From Pseudomonas iranensis (GTDB taxonomy: Bacteria > Pseudomonadota > Gammaproteobacteria > Pseudomonadales > Pseudomonadaceae): a DNA stretch of 64,000 nucleotides. The DNA lies in the NCBI RefSeq assembly GCF_014268585.2, contig NZ_CP077092.1, positions 1,302,001-1,366,000 on the forward strand, read 5' to 3'. The position numbers were made by a program, and so were the translations under genes. Below, in pieces: positions 1-10,897 of the stretch. Below the pieces are notes generated by a model. It did not search any database. It was given only the letters and a program-made list of their open reading frames with translations, and was not told where the DNA came from. Position 1 is the stretch's first letter, and each line of letters begins with the position of its first letter.

Positions 1-2
1 GC

Positions 3-866
3 CTCTGGCAACGCTTGCTCGCCAACTACAACCACGCCCAGCAAAGCTGCGATCAGGACGCCTCGTTCTGCTTCCTCGTCGAAGACCTGCCGACCCTGCG
101 CGAGCAGGCGGCCAAGTTCGTCGTCAGCGACGACAGTTATTACACCAAATGGGCCGAGCCGAGCCGGATCTTCCATTTGCAGTACCTCGACGAGTTGATG
201 CGCAAGGCCGCGCTGTCGCCGCAAACCAGTAACGAATTCGATCGTTTCGGCGACTACGAGCGCAACGGCGACGACATGCACGACCGGCTGTTTCTGCTGA
301 CCTTCGACAGCGCCGCCAACGCGCAACCGGACAACACCGACTGGCTGACCGAGTACTTGCGCAAGTCCAATCTGAGCGGGACATTCTTTGTCCTGGGCAA
401 GGATATTCAGGCGCGACTCACCGGCCGTTCGGTCAGCAGCCTGCAGGCGAGTTTCTCCCGGCAGTGCGTGGGCGTGCAGGGCTGGGAGTTCCGCTCCCAC
501 AGCCATTGGCAGGACTGGCAGGATTCGGTACGGCGCAGCGCCGATCTGGTGAAAAACAAACTGCCGGAAAACTACGTGCCGCTGTTCCGTCCGCCGGATG
601 GCCAGCGCCGCAGTGACGCGCAAGGTTTTTTCAATAGCCAGGGCCTGCAAGTGGCGCTGTGGGAAATTGATGCTCAGGACGGTGCCGGCAAGCTCAAGGG
701 CCCGGCGAGCGCGCAGCGAGTGTTGACCCTGATGCTGCTGTGGCGTCATGGAGTGATCAATTTCAACATGAAACAGGATGCGGTGAAGACGTCCTTGCCG
801 TGGCTGATCACCCAGACTGCGCAGAGCGGCATTGGCTGGGAAGACTGTCAGGACGCGTTTCGTTGA
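3..866 (+). CDS. Polysaccharide deacetylase-like protein, 5' end outside the window
   Basis: The frame is open to the left edge, so the true start is outside the window; 287 residues are visible. The second half looks like a NodB/polysaccharide deacetylase fold: a TFD-type first motif (LLTFDSAAN), then GTFFVLGKD, an RSHSHWQDW segment, the conserved FRPPDG turn and a WEIDAQDG motif. Family members remove acetyl groups from sugar polymers using Asp-His-His metal ligands. Here the second Asp of TFDD is Ser, the second His of the HSxxH motif appears to be Gln, and the late catalytic His region reads INFNMK. Activity is therefore doubtful. The fold is moderately sure, the substrate unknown. Confidence 0.7.
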   Translation, partial: LWQRLLANYNHAQQSCDQDASFCFLVEDLPTLREQAAKFVVSDDSYYTKWAEPSRIFHLQYLDELMRKAALSPQTSNEFDRFGDYERNGDDMHDRLFLLTFDSAANAQPDNTDWLTEYLRKSNLSGTFFVLGKDIQARLTGRSVSSLQASFSRQCVGVQGWEFRSHSHWQDWQDSVRRSADLVKNKLPENYVPLFRPPDGQRRSDAQGFFNSQGLQVALWEIDAQDGAGKLKGPASAQRVLTLMLLWRHGVINFNMKQDAVKTSLPWLITQTAQSGIGWEDCQDAFR

Positions 867-877
867 GAAACGACAAA

Positions 878-898
878 AAGCCCGGAAACATTGGGCTT
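878..898 (+). terminator. Weak terminator-like hairpin after the deacetylase gene
   Basis: Arms AAGCCC and GGGCTT enclose a 9-base loop just after the stop codon. An A-run precedes the stem, but the U-tract is replaced by G residues, so it may be a decayed terminator. Confidence 0.35.
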
Positions 899-927
899 GG
901 GGTAATTTTCAGGAAGAATGCGATGCA

Positions 928-966
928 GGCGGACTTCCGACTTTAGCGGGGTACGGGGAGTCCGCC
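928..966 (+). other. Strong unexplained hairpin in the phoH upstream region
   Basis: GGCGGACT and AGTCCGCC form a perfect 8-bp stem, followed by AAGGGCTTTTCG. It lies in the 338-base gap before the PhoH gene. It could end a small RNA or be a second terminator. Nothing else recognisable lies in this gap. Confidence 0.35.
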
Positions 967-1204
967 AAGGGCTTTTCGTCACTCTGCAAAATAAACTTAA
1001 AAAAACCGTCAAAGTGCTTTTTTATGTCATCGGTTTTGGAGTATTACGAAGACAGACCGCCGAAACCTGCAACACAGGTGGCGTCTTCCCAGACTCCTAT
1101 TGTGTGCAGTTCATCCAGGCCCTCGTGGATGAATTCGGCAGTCACCTCGAGGCGCAGCACTGTCAAGGTATTGCGTCGAATGGCTCCCACAAAGGTGACC
1201 GAGT

Positions 1205-2599
1205 ATGGATGATCACGGACGCAGCCCTTCCTCCAACCAGCCAATCCTGTATGTACTCGATACCAACGTATTGATTCACGATCCAAATGCCCTGCTGAAT
1301 TTCGAAGAACACCACGTCGCCATCCCGATGACCGTGCTGGAAGAGCTGGACAAGCTCAAGAGCGGCCATCACAGCGTGGCCGCCGAATGCCGTCAGGCGA
1401 TCCGCCTGATCGACAAAACCCTGGGCGATGCGTCCCCCGAGGACGTCGAACTGGGTGTGCCGATCCAGCGCGGCAAGGGCGGGCCGAAAGGCTTGCTGTC
1501 AATTCTGATGAGCAAGCAGGCCGAGTCGAACCTGATTCTGCCCGAGCATCTGAACGACAACAAAATCATCAACCAACTGATTGATCTGCACACCCGCGAT
1601 CCGCAGAAACCGGTGGTGCTGGTCACCAAAGACATCAACATGCGCCTCAAGGCGCGCGCCTGTGGCATCGATGCCGAGGACTACAGCACCGACCAGTTGG
1701 TCGATGACGTGTCCCTGCTGCCCAACGGCTACCACAACATGACCGGCTCCTTCTGGGACCGCGTGAGCAAGGTCGAAACCCGTCAGGACCACGGCCGCAC
1801 CTGGCATCAGGTGCAACTGATCGACAACCTGCCGGCCGTGCACATCAACGAGTTCATCATCGACGAGCAGGGCTTTGTCGGCTGGATCAAGGAAATCCAG
1901 GAAGACCGCCTGCTGATCCTCGACCTGCACCAGGAACCGCTGCTGCATCAGGAGGCGTGGGGCCTGAAGCCGCGCGACATCTATCAGAGTCTGGCCCTGT
2001 ATGCGTTGCTTGACCCGGACATTCATCTGGTCAACCTGTCTGGCGCCGCCGGTTCCGGTAAGACCATTCTGGCGCTGGCCGCTGCGATCGAGCAGACCAT
2101 GGTCAGCAAACGTTATCGCCGCATCATCGCCACCCGCAGCGTGCAGGGCCTGGACCAGGAAATCGGTTTCCTGCCCGGCACCGAAGCGGAGAAAATGGAG
2201 CCTTGGCTGGGCGCCATCACCGACAACCTCGAAGCCTTGCACATGGATGACGAAAACACCCATGGCAGCGTCGACTACATCCTCAGCAAAGTGCCGTTGC
2301 AGTTCAAATCGCTCAACTACATTCGTGGTCGCAGCTTCCAGCAGAGCCTGATCCTGATCGACGAATGCCAGAACCTCACGCCGCACCAGATGAAAACCAT
2401 CATCACCCGTGCCGGTGCCGGTTCCAAAGTGGTGTGCCTGGGCAACCTGGCGCAGATCGACACCCCTTACCTGTCCGCGACCAGCTCCGGGCTGACCTAC
2501 CTGACCGAACGCTTCAAGGACTTCCCCAACGGTGTGCACATCACCCTGCAAGGGGTGCCTCGCTCGATCCTGGCCGAATACGCCGAATCGCATCTGTAA
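1205..2599 (+). CDS. PhoH family protein with N-terminal PIN domain
   Basis: This 464-residue protein joins a PIN nuclease-like domain (YVLDTNVLIHDP near residue 15, acidic residues to about 190) to a PhoH ATPase domain. Walker A is GAAGSGKT near residue 280 and Walker B is LILIDECQNL near residue 381. The PIN-PhoH architecture suggests an RNA-acting, ATP-driven nuclease or helicase (PhoH2/YlaK type), but the cellular role is not settled. It is transcribed towards moaCDE but separated from it by a strong terminator, so it is probably a single-gene unit. The ATG overlaps no neighbour and starts directly before the PIN domain. Confidence 0.9.
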   Translation: MDDHGRSPSSNQPILYVLDTNVLIHDPNALLNFEEHHVAIPMTVLEELDKLKSGHHSVAAECRQAIRLIDKTLGDASPEDVELGVPIQRGKGGPKGLLSILMSKQAESNLILPEHLNDNKIINQLIDLHTRDPQKPVVLVTKDINMRLKARACGIDAEDYSTDQLVDDVSLLPNGYHNMTGSFWDRVSKVETRQDHGRTWHQVQLIDNLPAVHINEFIIDEQGFVGWIKEIQEDRLLILDLHQEPLLHQEAWGLKPRDIYQSLALYALLDPDIHLVNLSGAAGSGKTILALAAAIEQTMVSKRYRRIIATRSVQGLDQEIGFLPGTEAEKMEPWLGAITDNLEALHMDDENTHGSVDYILSKVPLQFKSLNYIRGRSFQQSLILIDECQNLTPHQMKTIITRAGAGSKVVCLGNLAQIDTPYLSATSSGLTYLTERFKDFPNGVHITLQGVPRSILAEYAESHL

Positions 2600-2612
2600 C
2601 CCTTCCCACAAG

Positions 2613-2646
2613 ACCGGGCGGCCCTTAAAGCCGCCCGGTTTTTTTA
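2613..2646 (+). terminator. Rho-independent terminator of the PhoH gene
   Basis: A perfect 10-bp stem, ACCGGGCGGC with GCCGCCCGGT, is followed by a run of seven T, 13 bases after the stop codon. Confidence 0.9.
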
Positions 2647-2663
2647 TGGATGAATGCATATCT

Positions 2664-2758
2664 CCTGTGGGAGCGAGCCTGCTCGCGAATGCGGTGTATC
2701 AGTCGACATCTATAGTGAATCTGAATCCGCTTTCGCGAGCAGGCTCGCTCCCACAGGG
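2664..2758. repeat. REPIN (two inverted REP units)
   Basis: A left unit with core GAGCCTGCTCGCGAA and its inverted copy are separated by about 45 bases containing TATCAGTCGACATC. This is the long REPIN form. It lies between the PhoH terminator and moaC. Confidence 0.9.
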
Positions 2759-2839
2759 GGCAACGGTGATTTCATAATCAGTGATGCGGATATCTGACCC
2801 ACAGGTTTACAATCCACGCTCCTGATCAGGAGTAATCCC

Positions 2840-3313
2840 GTGCTGACTCATCTCGATTCCCAAGGTCGCGCCAACATGGTCGACGTCACTGAAAAAGCCG
2901 TGACGTTCCGTGAAGCGACCGCTCAAGCGCTGGTGCGCATGCTCCCTGAAACCCTGCAGATGATCGTCAGTGGCGGCCACCCCAAGGGCGATGTGTTCGC
3001 CGTGGCGCGCATCGCCGGGATTCAGGCGGCGAAGAAGACCAGCGATCTGATTCCCCTGTGCCATCCGCTGATGCTGACCGGCGTCAAAGTCGAACTCAGC
3101 GCCGAGGGTGAGGACAGCGTGCGCATTGTCGCTCGCTGCAAGCTGTCCGGGCAGACCGGTGTCGAGATGGAAGCGCTGACCGCCGCCAGCGTCGCCGCCC
3201 TGACCATTTACGACATGTGCAAAGCCGTGGATCGTGGCATGACCATCGAGAGCGTGCGGCTGCTGGAGAAGGTCGGCGGCAAGAGCGGCCACTTCCAGGC
3301 GGAGCAGCCATGA
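2840..3313 (+). CDS. moaC: Cyclic pyranopterin monophosphate synthase MoaC
   Basis: MoaC works with MoaA in the first step of molybdenum cofactor synthesis, forming cyclic pyranopterin monophosphate in the cytosol. The 157 residues match the family's usual length. They carry [12 protein letters not shown] near residue 25, [14 protein letters not shown] near 70 and the [25 protein letters not shown] region near 115. The start is GTG, with AGGAG ahead of it. The stop overlaps the moaD start (ATGA), and moaE follows, so the three are one operon. No moaA lies in the window. Confidence 0.95.
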   Translation: MLTHLDSQGRANMVDVTEKAVTFREATAQALVRMLPETLQMIVSGGHPKGDVFAVARIAGIQAAKKTSDLIPLCHPLMLTGVKVELSAEGEDSVRIVARCKLSGQTGVEMEALTAASVAALTIYDMCKAVDRGMTIESVRLLEKVGGKSGHFQAEQP

Positions 3314-3552
3314 AACTGACCGTGAAGTTTTTTGCCCGTTACCGTGAAGCGTTGGGCGTGGATTCGGTTGCGGTTGAAGGCGATTTCGCCACCGTCGATG
3401 ACGTTCGCGCACTGTTGGCGCAACGTGATGGCGCCGAAGTGCTGAGCGAGCAGAACCTGATGTGCGCACGTAACGAAGACCTCTGCCAGCTCGACGAGCC
3501 GGTGGTCGATGGCGACGAAGTGGCGTTTTTCCCCACCGTGACCGGAGGCTGA
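3310..3552 (+). CDS. moaD: Molybdopterin synthase sulfur carrier subunit MoaD
   Basis: MoaD is the small ubiquitin-like subunit of molybdopterin synthase. Its C-terminal glycine is thiocarboxylated and donates sulfur to cyclic pyranopterin monophosphate bound by MoaE. This 80-residue protein begins [16 protein letters not shown] and ends in the required Gly-Gly (FFPTVTGG). The start was set at the ATG that overlaps the moaC stop by four bases; a longer in-frame upstream opening is only read-through of moaC. moaE follows after two bases. Confidence 0.95.
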   Translation: MKLTVKFFARYREALGVDSVAVEGDFATVDDVRALLAQRDGAEVLSEQNLMCARNEDLCQLDEPVVDGDEVAFFPTVTGG

Positions 3553-3554
3553 AC

Positions 3555-4007
3555 ATGGCGATTCGCGTGCAGGCCACGCCGTTCGATCCGGGCGCTGAAG
3601 TCAATGCGATGCACGCGGCCAATGTCGGCGTTGGCGCGGTGGTGAGCTTTGTCGGTTACGTGCGCGACTTCAACGACGGTCTCGACGTGGCCGGGATGTT
3701 CCTCGAACACTATCCGGGCATGACCGAAAAAGCCCTCGGCAAGATCGCTGTCGAAGCCGAGCAGCGCTGGCCGCTGCTCAAGCTGGAAGTGCTGCACCGC
3801 ATTGGCGCGCTGGAGCCGGGCGAGCCGATCGTCTTCGTCGGCGCCGCCAGCGCCCACCGCCAGGCCGCTTTCGATGCCTGCGCCTTCGTCATGGACTACC
3901 TGAAAACCCGCGCGCCGTTCTGGAAGAAAGAAAACACCAGCGATGGACCACGTTGGGTCGAAGGGCGGGACAGTGATCATGCCGCCGCCGATCGCTGGAA
4001 GAAGTAA
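3555..4007 (+). CDS. moaE: Molybdopterin synthase catalytic subunit MoaE
   Basis: MoaE is the large subunit of the MoaD2-MoaE2 molybdopterin synthase, which inserts two sulfurs into cyclic pyranopterin monophosphate. The 150 residues match the family. Visible motifs are VSFVGYVRDFN near residue 33, the LEHYPGMTEKAL segment near 53, VFVGAASAHRQAAFDACAFVMDYLK near 95, and the lysine-bearing tail RAPFWKKE with nearby WVEG. It is the last gene of moaCDE; a REPIN follows its stop. Confidence 0.95.
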   Translation: MAIRVQATPFDPGAEVNAMHAANVGVGAVVSFVGYVRDFNDGLDVAGMFLEHYPGMTEKALGKIAVEAEQRWPLLKLEVLHRIGALEPGEPIVFVGAASAHRQAAFDACAFVMDYLKTRAPFWKKENTSDGPRWVEGRDSDHAAADRWKK

Positions 4008-4031
4008 TTCCTGTAGCGCCCTCCAGTCAGT

Positions 4032-4098
4032 CTTCGCGAGCAGGCTCGCTCCCACATTTGAAATGCGTTCCCCTGTGGGAGCGAGCCTGCTCGCGAAG
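4032..4098. repeat. REPIN, short divergent form
   Basis: Two REP units face the opposite way to the long form: TTCGCGAGCAGGCTC first, then its inverse, separated by about 20 bases that include GAAATGCGTTCCCC. It lies just after moaE. Confidence 0.9.
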
Positions 4099-4244
4099 GC
4101 GTCATCTGCGACACCGAAAGTCCTTCCCTTTCTACCCGATTGACGATTTGTACCTGAGAGTCCAGTATGGATTTCCAAGTACAAAAAAGCTTCTGTCTTG
4201 CAGCTATCAGCTTGCCGCTTGTAGCTGCTCTTCTTCGCCAAACC

Positions 4245-4252
4245 AACAACAA
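4245..4252 (+). promoter_or_regulatory. Candidate Hfq/Crc site before the dau-linked binding protein
   Basis: The leader contains AACAACAA, an exact AAnAAnAA match, 17 bases before the ATG. In Pseudomonas, Hfq with Crc binds such motifs near the ribosome-binding site and blocks translation during catabolite repression. Assignment is by motif only. Confidence 0.45.
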
Positions 4253-4269
4253 CCCGCGAGAGAACGAAC

Positions 4270-5046
4270 ATGAAGAAACTCCCCCTCATCACCGGCCTTG
4301 CCTTCAGCCTGCTGGCCTGTGCCAGCACCTTTGCCGCCGAGACGACCTTGCGCATCGGCATCGAAGCGGCTTACCCACCGTTCGCTTCGAAAACCGACAA
4401 AGGTGAAATCGTCGGTTTCGACTACGACATCGGCAATGCCCTGTGTGCGCAGATGAAGGTCAAGTGCGTGTGGGTTGAAGGTGAGTTCGACGGGCTGATT
4501 CCTTCGCTGAAAGTGAAGAAGATCGACATGGCGCTGTCGTCGATGACCATCAACGAAGATCGCAAGAAGTCGGTGGATTTCAGCCACAAGTATTACTTCA
4601 CTTCTTCGCGTCTGGTGATGAAGGAAGGCGCTACGGTGGATGATCAGTACGCCAGCCTCAAAGGCAAGAACGTCGGCGTGCAGCGCGCGACCACCACTGA
4701 TCGTTACGCCACCGAGGTGTTCGAACCCAAGGGCATCAACGTCAAGCGCTACAGCAACAACGAAGAAATCTACATGGACCTGGCGGCGGGGCGCCTTGAT
4801 GCGATTTTTGCCGACACCATTCCGCTCAATGACTTCCTGTCGATGCCGCGTGGCAAAGGTTATGCGTTTGTCGGGCCGGAGCTGAAGGATCCGAAGTACG
4901 TCGGCGAGGGCGCGGGGATTGCCGTGCGCAAGGGCAACGGTGAACTGGTCAGCCAGTTGAACCGCGCCATCGACGGGATTCGCGCGAATGGCGAGTACCA
5001 GAAGATTTCCGAGAAGTATTTCAAAGCTGATATCTACGGCGATTGA
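4270..5046 (+). CDS. Amino-acid ABC transporter periplasmic binding protein, dau-linked
   Basis: This 258-residue family 3 solute-binding protein starts with a Sec signal peptide ([22 protein letters not shown], cleavage before AETT). The mature part has the usual signature [14 protein letters not shown] and [11 protein letters not shown]. It resembles the lysine/arginine/ornithine group. No permease or ATPase gene is adjacent, so it must share one. In P. aeruginosa PAO1 the matching gene (PA3865) also sits beside dauR, so basic amino acids, possibly D-arginine, are the likely ligands. The ATG is preceded by GAGAG and an A-rich Hfq/Crc-like motif. Confidence 0.85.
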   Translation: MKKLPLITGLAFSLLACASTFAAETTLRIGIEAAYPPFASKTDKGEIVGFDYDIGNALCAQMKVKCVWVEGEFDGLIPSLKVKKIDMALSSMTINEDRKKSVDFSHKYYFTSSRLVMKEGATVDDQYASLKGKNVGVQRATTTDRYATEVFEPKGINVKRYSNNEEIYMDLAAGRLDAIFADTIPLNDFLSMPRGKGYAFVGPELKDPKYVGEGAGIAVRKGNGELVSQLNRAIDGIRANGEYQKISEKYFKADIYGD

Positions 5047-5054
5047 TCAAGCGC

Positions 5055-5121
5055 TTTCGCGAGCAGGCTCGCTCCCACAGGGGTAACGCATTCCAAATGT
5101 GGGAGCGAGCCTGCTCGCGAA
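5055..5121. repeat. REPIN, short divergent form
   Basis: Inverted REP units are separated by a short spacer containing GTAACGCATTCC. It fills the convergent gap between the binding-protein gene and dauR. Confidence 0.9.
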
Positions 5122-5147
5122 GAGGCCAGCGCTAGCGATGCAAATCT

Positions 5148-5774
5148 TCAGCCCTTCAGTTCCTTCAAATGCTTGTACACCGTCGCCCGTCCCATGCTCA
5201 GCACATTGGCCACGTAGTTCGAAGCGCTCTTGCCCTTGAACGCGCCCTCGGCGTGCAGCGCCAGCACCAGCTCGCGTTTGTGGTCACGGGTCAGCAGATT
5301 CAGGCTCAACTGCCGCTCGCGCAACCAGGCGTGGAGGAAGGTGTTGATGCGCTCCTGCCAGTCATCACGGAACAGCGAGTCCGGCTGCGGAATCAGTTTG
5401 CTCGGTGACAGGAACAGATCCAGCGCCGCCTTGGCGTTCTCGAACAGCGAGATATTCAGATTGATGCACAGCACCGCCAGCGGACGACTTTCGCTGTCGC
5501 GCAGCACAGTGCTCAGGCTGCGAATTTTCTGACCGTCCCAGTTGAGCTTTTCGTACGGGCCGATGTTCCTGTCGCTGACATCCTCGCTGAGCATGTCTTC
5601 CAGCGACGAGTCGTCGCCGATTTCGCGCTTGGACAAGTTATTGGCGATGTAGTCGACCTTCTGCGTGCGCAGGTCGTGCAGCACCACCTCGGCGTGGGGA
5701 AAGAACAGCGTGGCGATGGCGTCGGCGATGGCGCGGAAGTTATCCAGCGCCGGATCGAATTCGGGGGCAGTCAT
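5148..5774 (-). CDS. dauR: Transcriptional regulator DauR (YheO-PAS plus HTH)
   Basis: DauR represses the dauBAR operon until D-arginine or its product is present. The 208 residues contain an N-terminal YheO-like PAS domain (ADAIATLFFPHAEVVLHDL near residue 17) and a C-terminal helix-turn-helix (SNYVANVLSMGRATVYKHLKEL, the last 25 residues). It is the third gene of the operon, 84 bases after dauA. Order and orientation match PAO1 PA3864. Its likely operator is the nested palindrome in front of dauB. Confidence 0.88.
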   Translation of the reverse strand: MTAPEFDPALDNFRAIADAIATLFFPHAEVVLHDLRTQKVDYIANNLSKREIGDDSSLEDMLSEDVSDRNIGPYEKLNWDGQKIRSLSTVLRDSESRPLAVLCINLNISLFENAKAALDLFLSPSKLIPQPDSLFRDDWQERINTFLHAWLRERQLSLNLLTRDHKRELVLALHAEGAFKGKSASNYVANVLSMGRATVYKHLKELKG

Positions 5775-5858
5775 GACAGTGGAGCTCCAGGCAGCGTCAG
5801 CGCCCCTTGTGCCGGGGCGCTGCGAGTGTGCCGCAATCTTTTCGACGAGTCGATGCGA

Positions 5859-7125
<1,267 letters not shown>

Positions 7126-7135
7126 ATTTTTGGCG

Positions 7136-8080
7136 TTAATGGGTTAAGTGATAAACCGCATTGGCGAGGGCAATGTCTTCCAGGCCCAAGCCGATTGAAC
7201 GGAAGAACACGTGACGGTCGTAACCCGGGCGCTGCACTTTTTCGCTGAGCAAGTCGGCGAGGTCGCCGACAATCGAATCCTTGTCCCAGCCATGCTGTTC
7301 GGCGGCAATCAGCATCTCACCTGCCGAACCGGGCGTGGTCAGACGATAGTCGCAGAACACCTGCATGTCGTTGAGGCTTTGCGGCGGTACTTCATGAGCG
7401 CGCGGGGCGTTGGTGCTGATCGAGGTGATCAGCGCCGGTTTGTGCAGTTGCGCCGGATCAATCACCGGCCCGGCCGACGAGGTGCAGAGCATGATCACGT
7501 CAGCATCGGAGATGGCGGTCTCGCGGCTGTCGGCAATCTTCAGTGACGGCGCGATGGACTTCAACACAGTCTGTGTTTCCACATCTTCCAGCAGCGATGG
7601 CGAATACAGGCTGATGCTCTGCCAGTCGCGCAGCGCCTTGGCGTAATGCAGATGCGCCTGAGCGACCTTGCCACTGCCTATGATTGCCAGTCGCTGGGCG
7701 TCCAACGGCGCGAGGGCGTCGACCGCCACTGCCGTGGTCGCGGCGGTGCGCGCGATGGTCAGTTCGCCGGCATCACAGAGCAGCAGCGGCTGGCCGGTTT
7801 TCATCGACATCAACAATGTCCATGCCGTCACCAGCGCACCCTGCTCACGGACGATGTACGGTGAAGTCTTCACTCCGTACACGCCATCCTCGGCCAGCAC
7901 GCCCAGATAATTGATGAAGTCGCCGGCGCTTTTGGGGAATTCGACCAATTGCTGCGCCGGCTGTACGGCGTTACCGGCCGCCAGATCGCGGAACAGCTTG
8001 CGCAGGATTTGCGGAACATCGATACGCGCCAATAGCTCATGGGCCTGGGCTTGATCGATCACATAAGGCGTACTGGACAT
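7136..8080 (-). CDS. dauB: NAD(P)H-dependent L-arginine-forming dehydrogenase DauB
   Basis: DauB belongs to the ornithine cyclodeaminase/mu-crystallin family and reduces the iminoarginine made by DauA to L-arginine. The 314 residues fit the family. A Rossmann motif, LAIIGSGKVAQAHLHYAKAL, lies near residue 131. The order dauB-dauA-dauR beside rhlB matches PAO1 PA3862-PA3864, which is why this function is preferred to a plain cyclodeaminase. It is the first gene of the operon; the promoter and a candidate DauR operator lie directly upstream. Confidence 0.87.
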   Translation of the reverse strand: MSSTPYVIDQAQAHELLARIDVPQILRKLFRDLAAGNAVQPAQQLVEFPKSAGDFINYLGVLAEDGVYGVKTSPYIVREQGALVTAWTLLMSMKTGQPLLLCDAGELTIARTAATTAVAVDALAPLDAQRLAIIGSGKVAQAHLHYAKALRDWQSISLYSPSLLEDVETQTVLKSIAPSLKIADSRETAISDADVIMLCTSSAGPVIDPAQLHKPALITSISTNAPRAHEVPPQSLNDMQVFCDYRLTTPGSAGEMLIAAEQHGWDKDSIVGDLADLLSEKVQRPGYDRHVFFRSIGLGLEDIALANAVYHLTH

Positions 8081-8092
8081 TTCGCGCTCCGA

Positions 8093-8138
8093 AACTAAAC
8101 TTATTTTTCCATTATGGACTTTTAGTTCTGGCTAGCAA
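8093..8138 (-). promoter_or_regulatory. dauBAR promoter with candidate DauR operator
   Basis: Reading the minus strand, TTGCTA (8138-8133) and CATAAT (8116-8111) are separated by 16 bases and fit a sigma-70 promoter. A perfect palindrome TCCAT-N-ATGGA (8108-8118) covers the -10 box. Wider arms AACTAAA (8093-8099) and TTTAGTT (8121-8127) form an outer inverted repeat. Overlap with the -10 suits a repressor. Confidence 0.55.
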
Positions 8139-8149
8139 CCATCGAGCAT

Positions 8150-8182
8150 AAAAAAAGCGCAGTCCGTTTCCGGCTGCGCTTT
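8150..8182 (-). terminator. Rho-independent terminator of rhlB
   Basis: On the minus strand a 9-bp stem (AAAGCGCAG with CTGCGCTTT) runs straight into a T-tract, 15 bases after the rhlB stop. Confidence 0.85.
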
Positions 8183-8197
8183 CTCATATAGCGGAGC

Positions 8198-9676
8198 TTA
8201 CTGCGGACGCTTTCGCTCAACCGCACGCAGCAGATGCGTCGGCGGGGTTTCGCAGCTGATCTTGCGACCAAGTTTTTCTTCGATGGACGGCAACTGGTAG
8301 GAGTCGTCCTCGCCGGCAAAGCTGATCGACACACCGTCAGCGCCGGCACGACCGGTACGGCCAATGCGGTGCACGTAGTCGTCCGGCACTTCCGGCAGGG
8401 TGAAGTTGATCACGTGGCTGATGCCGTCGATGTGGATGCCGCGACCGGCGACATCGGTGGCCACCAGCACGCGAATCTTGCCTTCGCGGAAGCCTTCCAG
8501 AGTCTTGATGCGCTTGTGCTGCGGTACGTCACCGGACAGTTGCGCAGCGTTCACACCGTCGCGCACCAGACGTTCTTCGATGCGGCGCACTTCGTCCTTG
8601 CGGTTGGCGAACACCATCACGCGCTCCCAACCGTTGTCGTTGATCAGGTTGAAGAGCAGCTTGTACTTGTCGGCACCGGCCACGGCGTAGATGTGTTGCT
8701 CGACGTTGTCGCTGGCGACGTTGAGTGATTCGATCTCGACAATGGACGGGTCGGTGGTCCATTGCTTGGCCAGATTCATCACGTCTTCGGTGAAGGTCGC
8801 GGAGAACAGCAAAGTCTGGCGTTCGGACTTCGGCGGGGTCTGGCGAATGATCTGCCGCACTTGCGGGATGAAACCCATGTCGAGCATGCGGTCGGCTTCG
8901 TCCAGCACCATCACTTCGACCATGTCCAAATGCACGTCGCCGCGCTGGTTGAAGTCGAGCAGGCGCCCCGGTGTTGCAACGAGAATGTCGCAGTGGCGCG
9001 CTTCGAGGTGTTTGAGCTGTTTGTCGAAGTCCATGCCACCGACGAAGGTCATTACGTTGAGGCCGGTGTACTTGGTCAGGTCAGCGGCGTCCTTGGCGAT
9101 CTGCACCACCAGCTCGCGGGTCGGCGCGATGATCAGTGCGCGCGGTTCGCCCATGTAGCGCTCTTTCGGCGGCGGCGTCTGCAGCAACTGGGTGATGATC
9201 GAGATCAGGAACGCGGCGGTCTTGCCGGTGCCGGTCTGCGCGCGGCCAATGGCGTCTTTGCCGGCGAGGGTGAAACCCAGCACCTGCGCCTGGATCGGCG
9301 TGCAGTACGGAAAGCCCAGGTCCTGGATGGCGTGCATCAGTTCCGGGGCAAGGTTGAAATCGTGAAAGCGGGTTTTGCCTTCCTGCGGCTCGACGACGAA
9401 GTCTTCGAGTTTCCATGGAATGACCGGTGCCTTGGGCTTCGGTTCGCGACGTGGCCTGGCCGGTTTCGGCGCTTCGCTGGGTGCAGGCTCTACGGCAATT
9501 GGCGCTGGCGCAGCGGGTATTTCTTCTGGCTTCGGTGCGGCTGCGGGAGCGGGGCGGTCGGCCTGCGGGGCATCGGTGTGATGACCGGGGGCGTGCGACG
9601 GCGCACTGGGAACTGGCGCGAGCTGCTCAGCCTCGCTTTTACCGAACATCTTCTTGAGTGCTTTGAGCACGGTCAT
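8198..9676 (-). CDS. rhlB: DEAD-box ATP-dependent RNA helicase RhlB
   Basis: RhlB unwinds structured RNA and in enterobacteria serves the RNase E degradosome. The 492 residues hold the helicase motifs in order: Q motif ([13 protein letters not shown]), [56 protein letters not shown] and [11 protein letters not shown] Pro/Ala-rich extension of roughly 90 residues precedes the core, making it longer than the 421-residue E. coli RhlB; this may be a pseudomonad feature for partner binding. It is transcribed alone, next to dauB as in PAO1. Confidence 0.92.
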   Translation of the reverse strand: MTVLKALKKMFGKSEAEQLAPVPSAPSHAPGHHTDAPQADRPAPAAAPKPEEIPAAPAPIAVEPAPSEAPKPARPRREPKPKAPVIPWKLEDFVVEPQEGKTRFHDFNLAPELMHAIQDLGFPYCTPIQAQVLGFTLAGKDAIGRAQTGTGKTAAFLISIITQLLQTPPPKERYMGEPRALIIAPTRELVVQIAKDAADLTKYTGLNVMTFVGGMDFDKQLKHLEARHCDILVATPGRLLDFNQRGDVHLDMVEVMVLDEADRMLDMGFIPQVRQIIRQTPPKSERQTLLFSATFTEDVMNLAKQWTTDPSIVEIESLNVASDNVEQHIYAVAGADKYKLLFNLINDNGWERVMVFANRKDEVRRIEERLVRDGVNAAQLSGDVPQHKRIKTLEGFREGKIRVLVATDVAGRGIHIDGISHVINFTLPEVPDDYVHRIGRTGRAGADGVSISFAGEDDSYQLPSIEEKLGRKISCETPPTHLLRAVERKRPQ

Positions 9677-9772
9677 CTCATCAGTTGGTTAAGGAATGTA
9701 CGCCGGCCAGTGTAATGCAAGAATCGGGCGCGGCGTAGTAGGAGGGATCAATGGGCGGACATTGCTCGCGAA

Positions 9773-10897
<1,125 letters not shown>

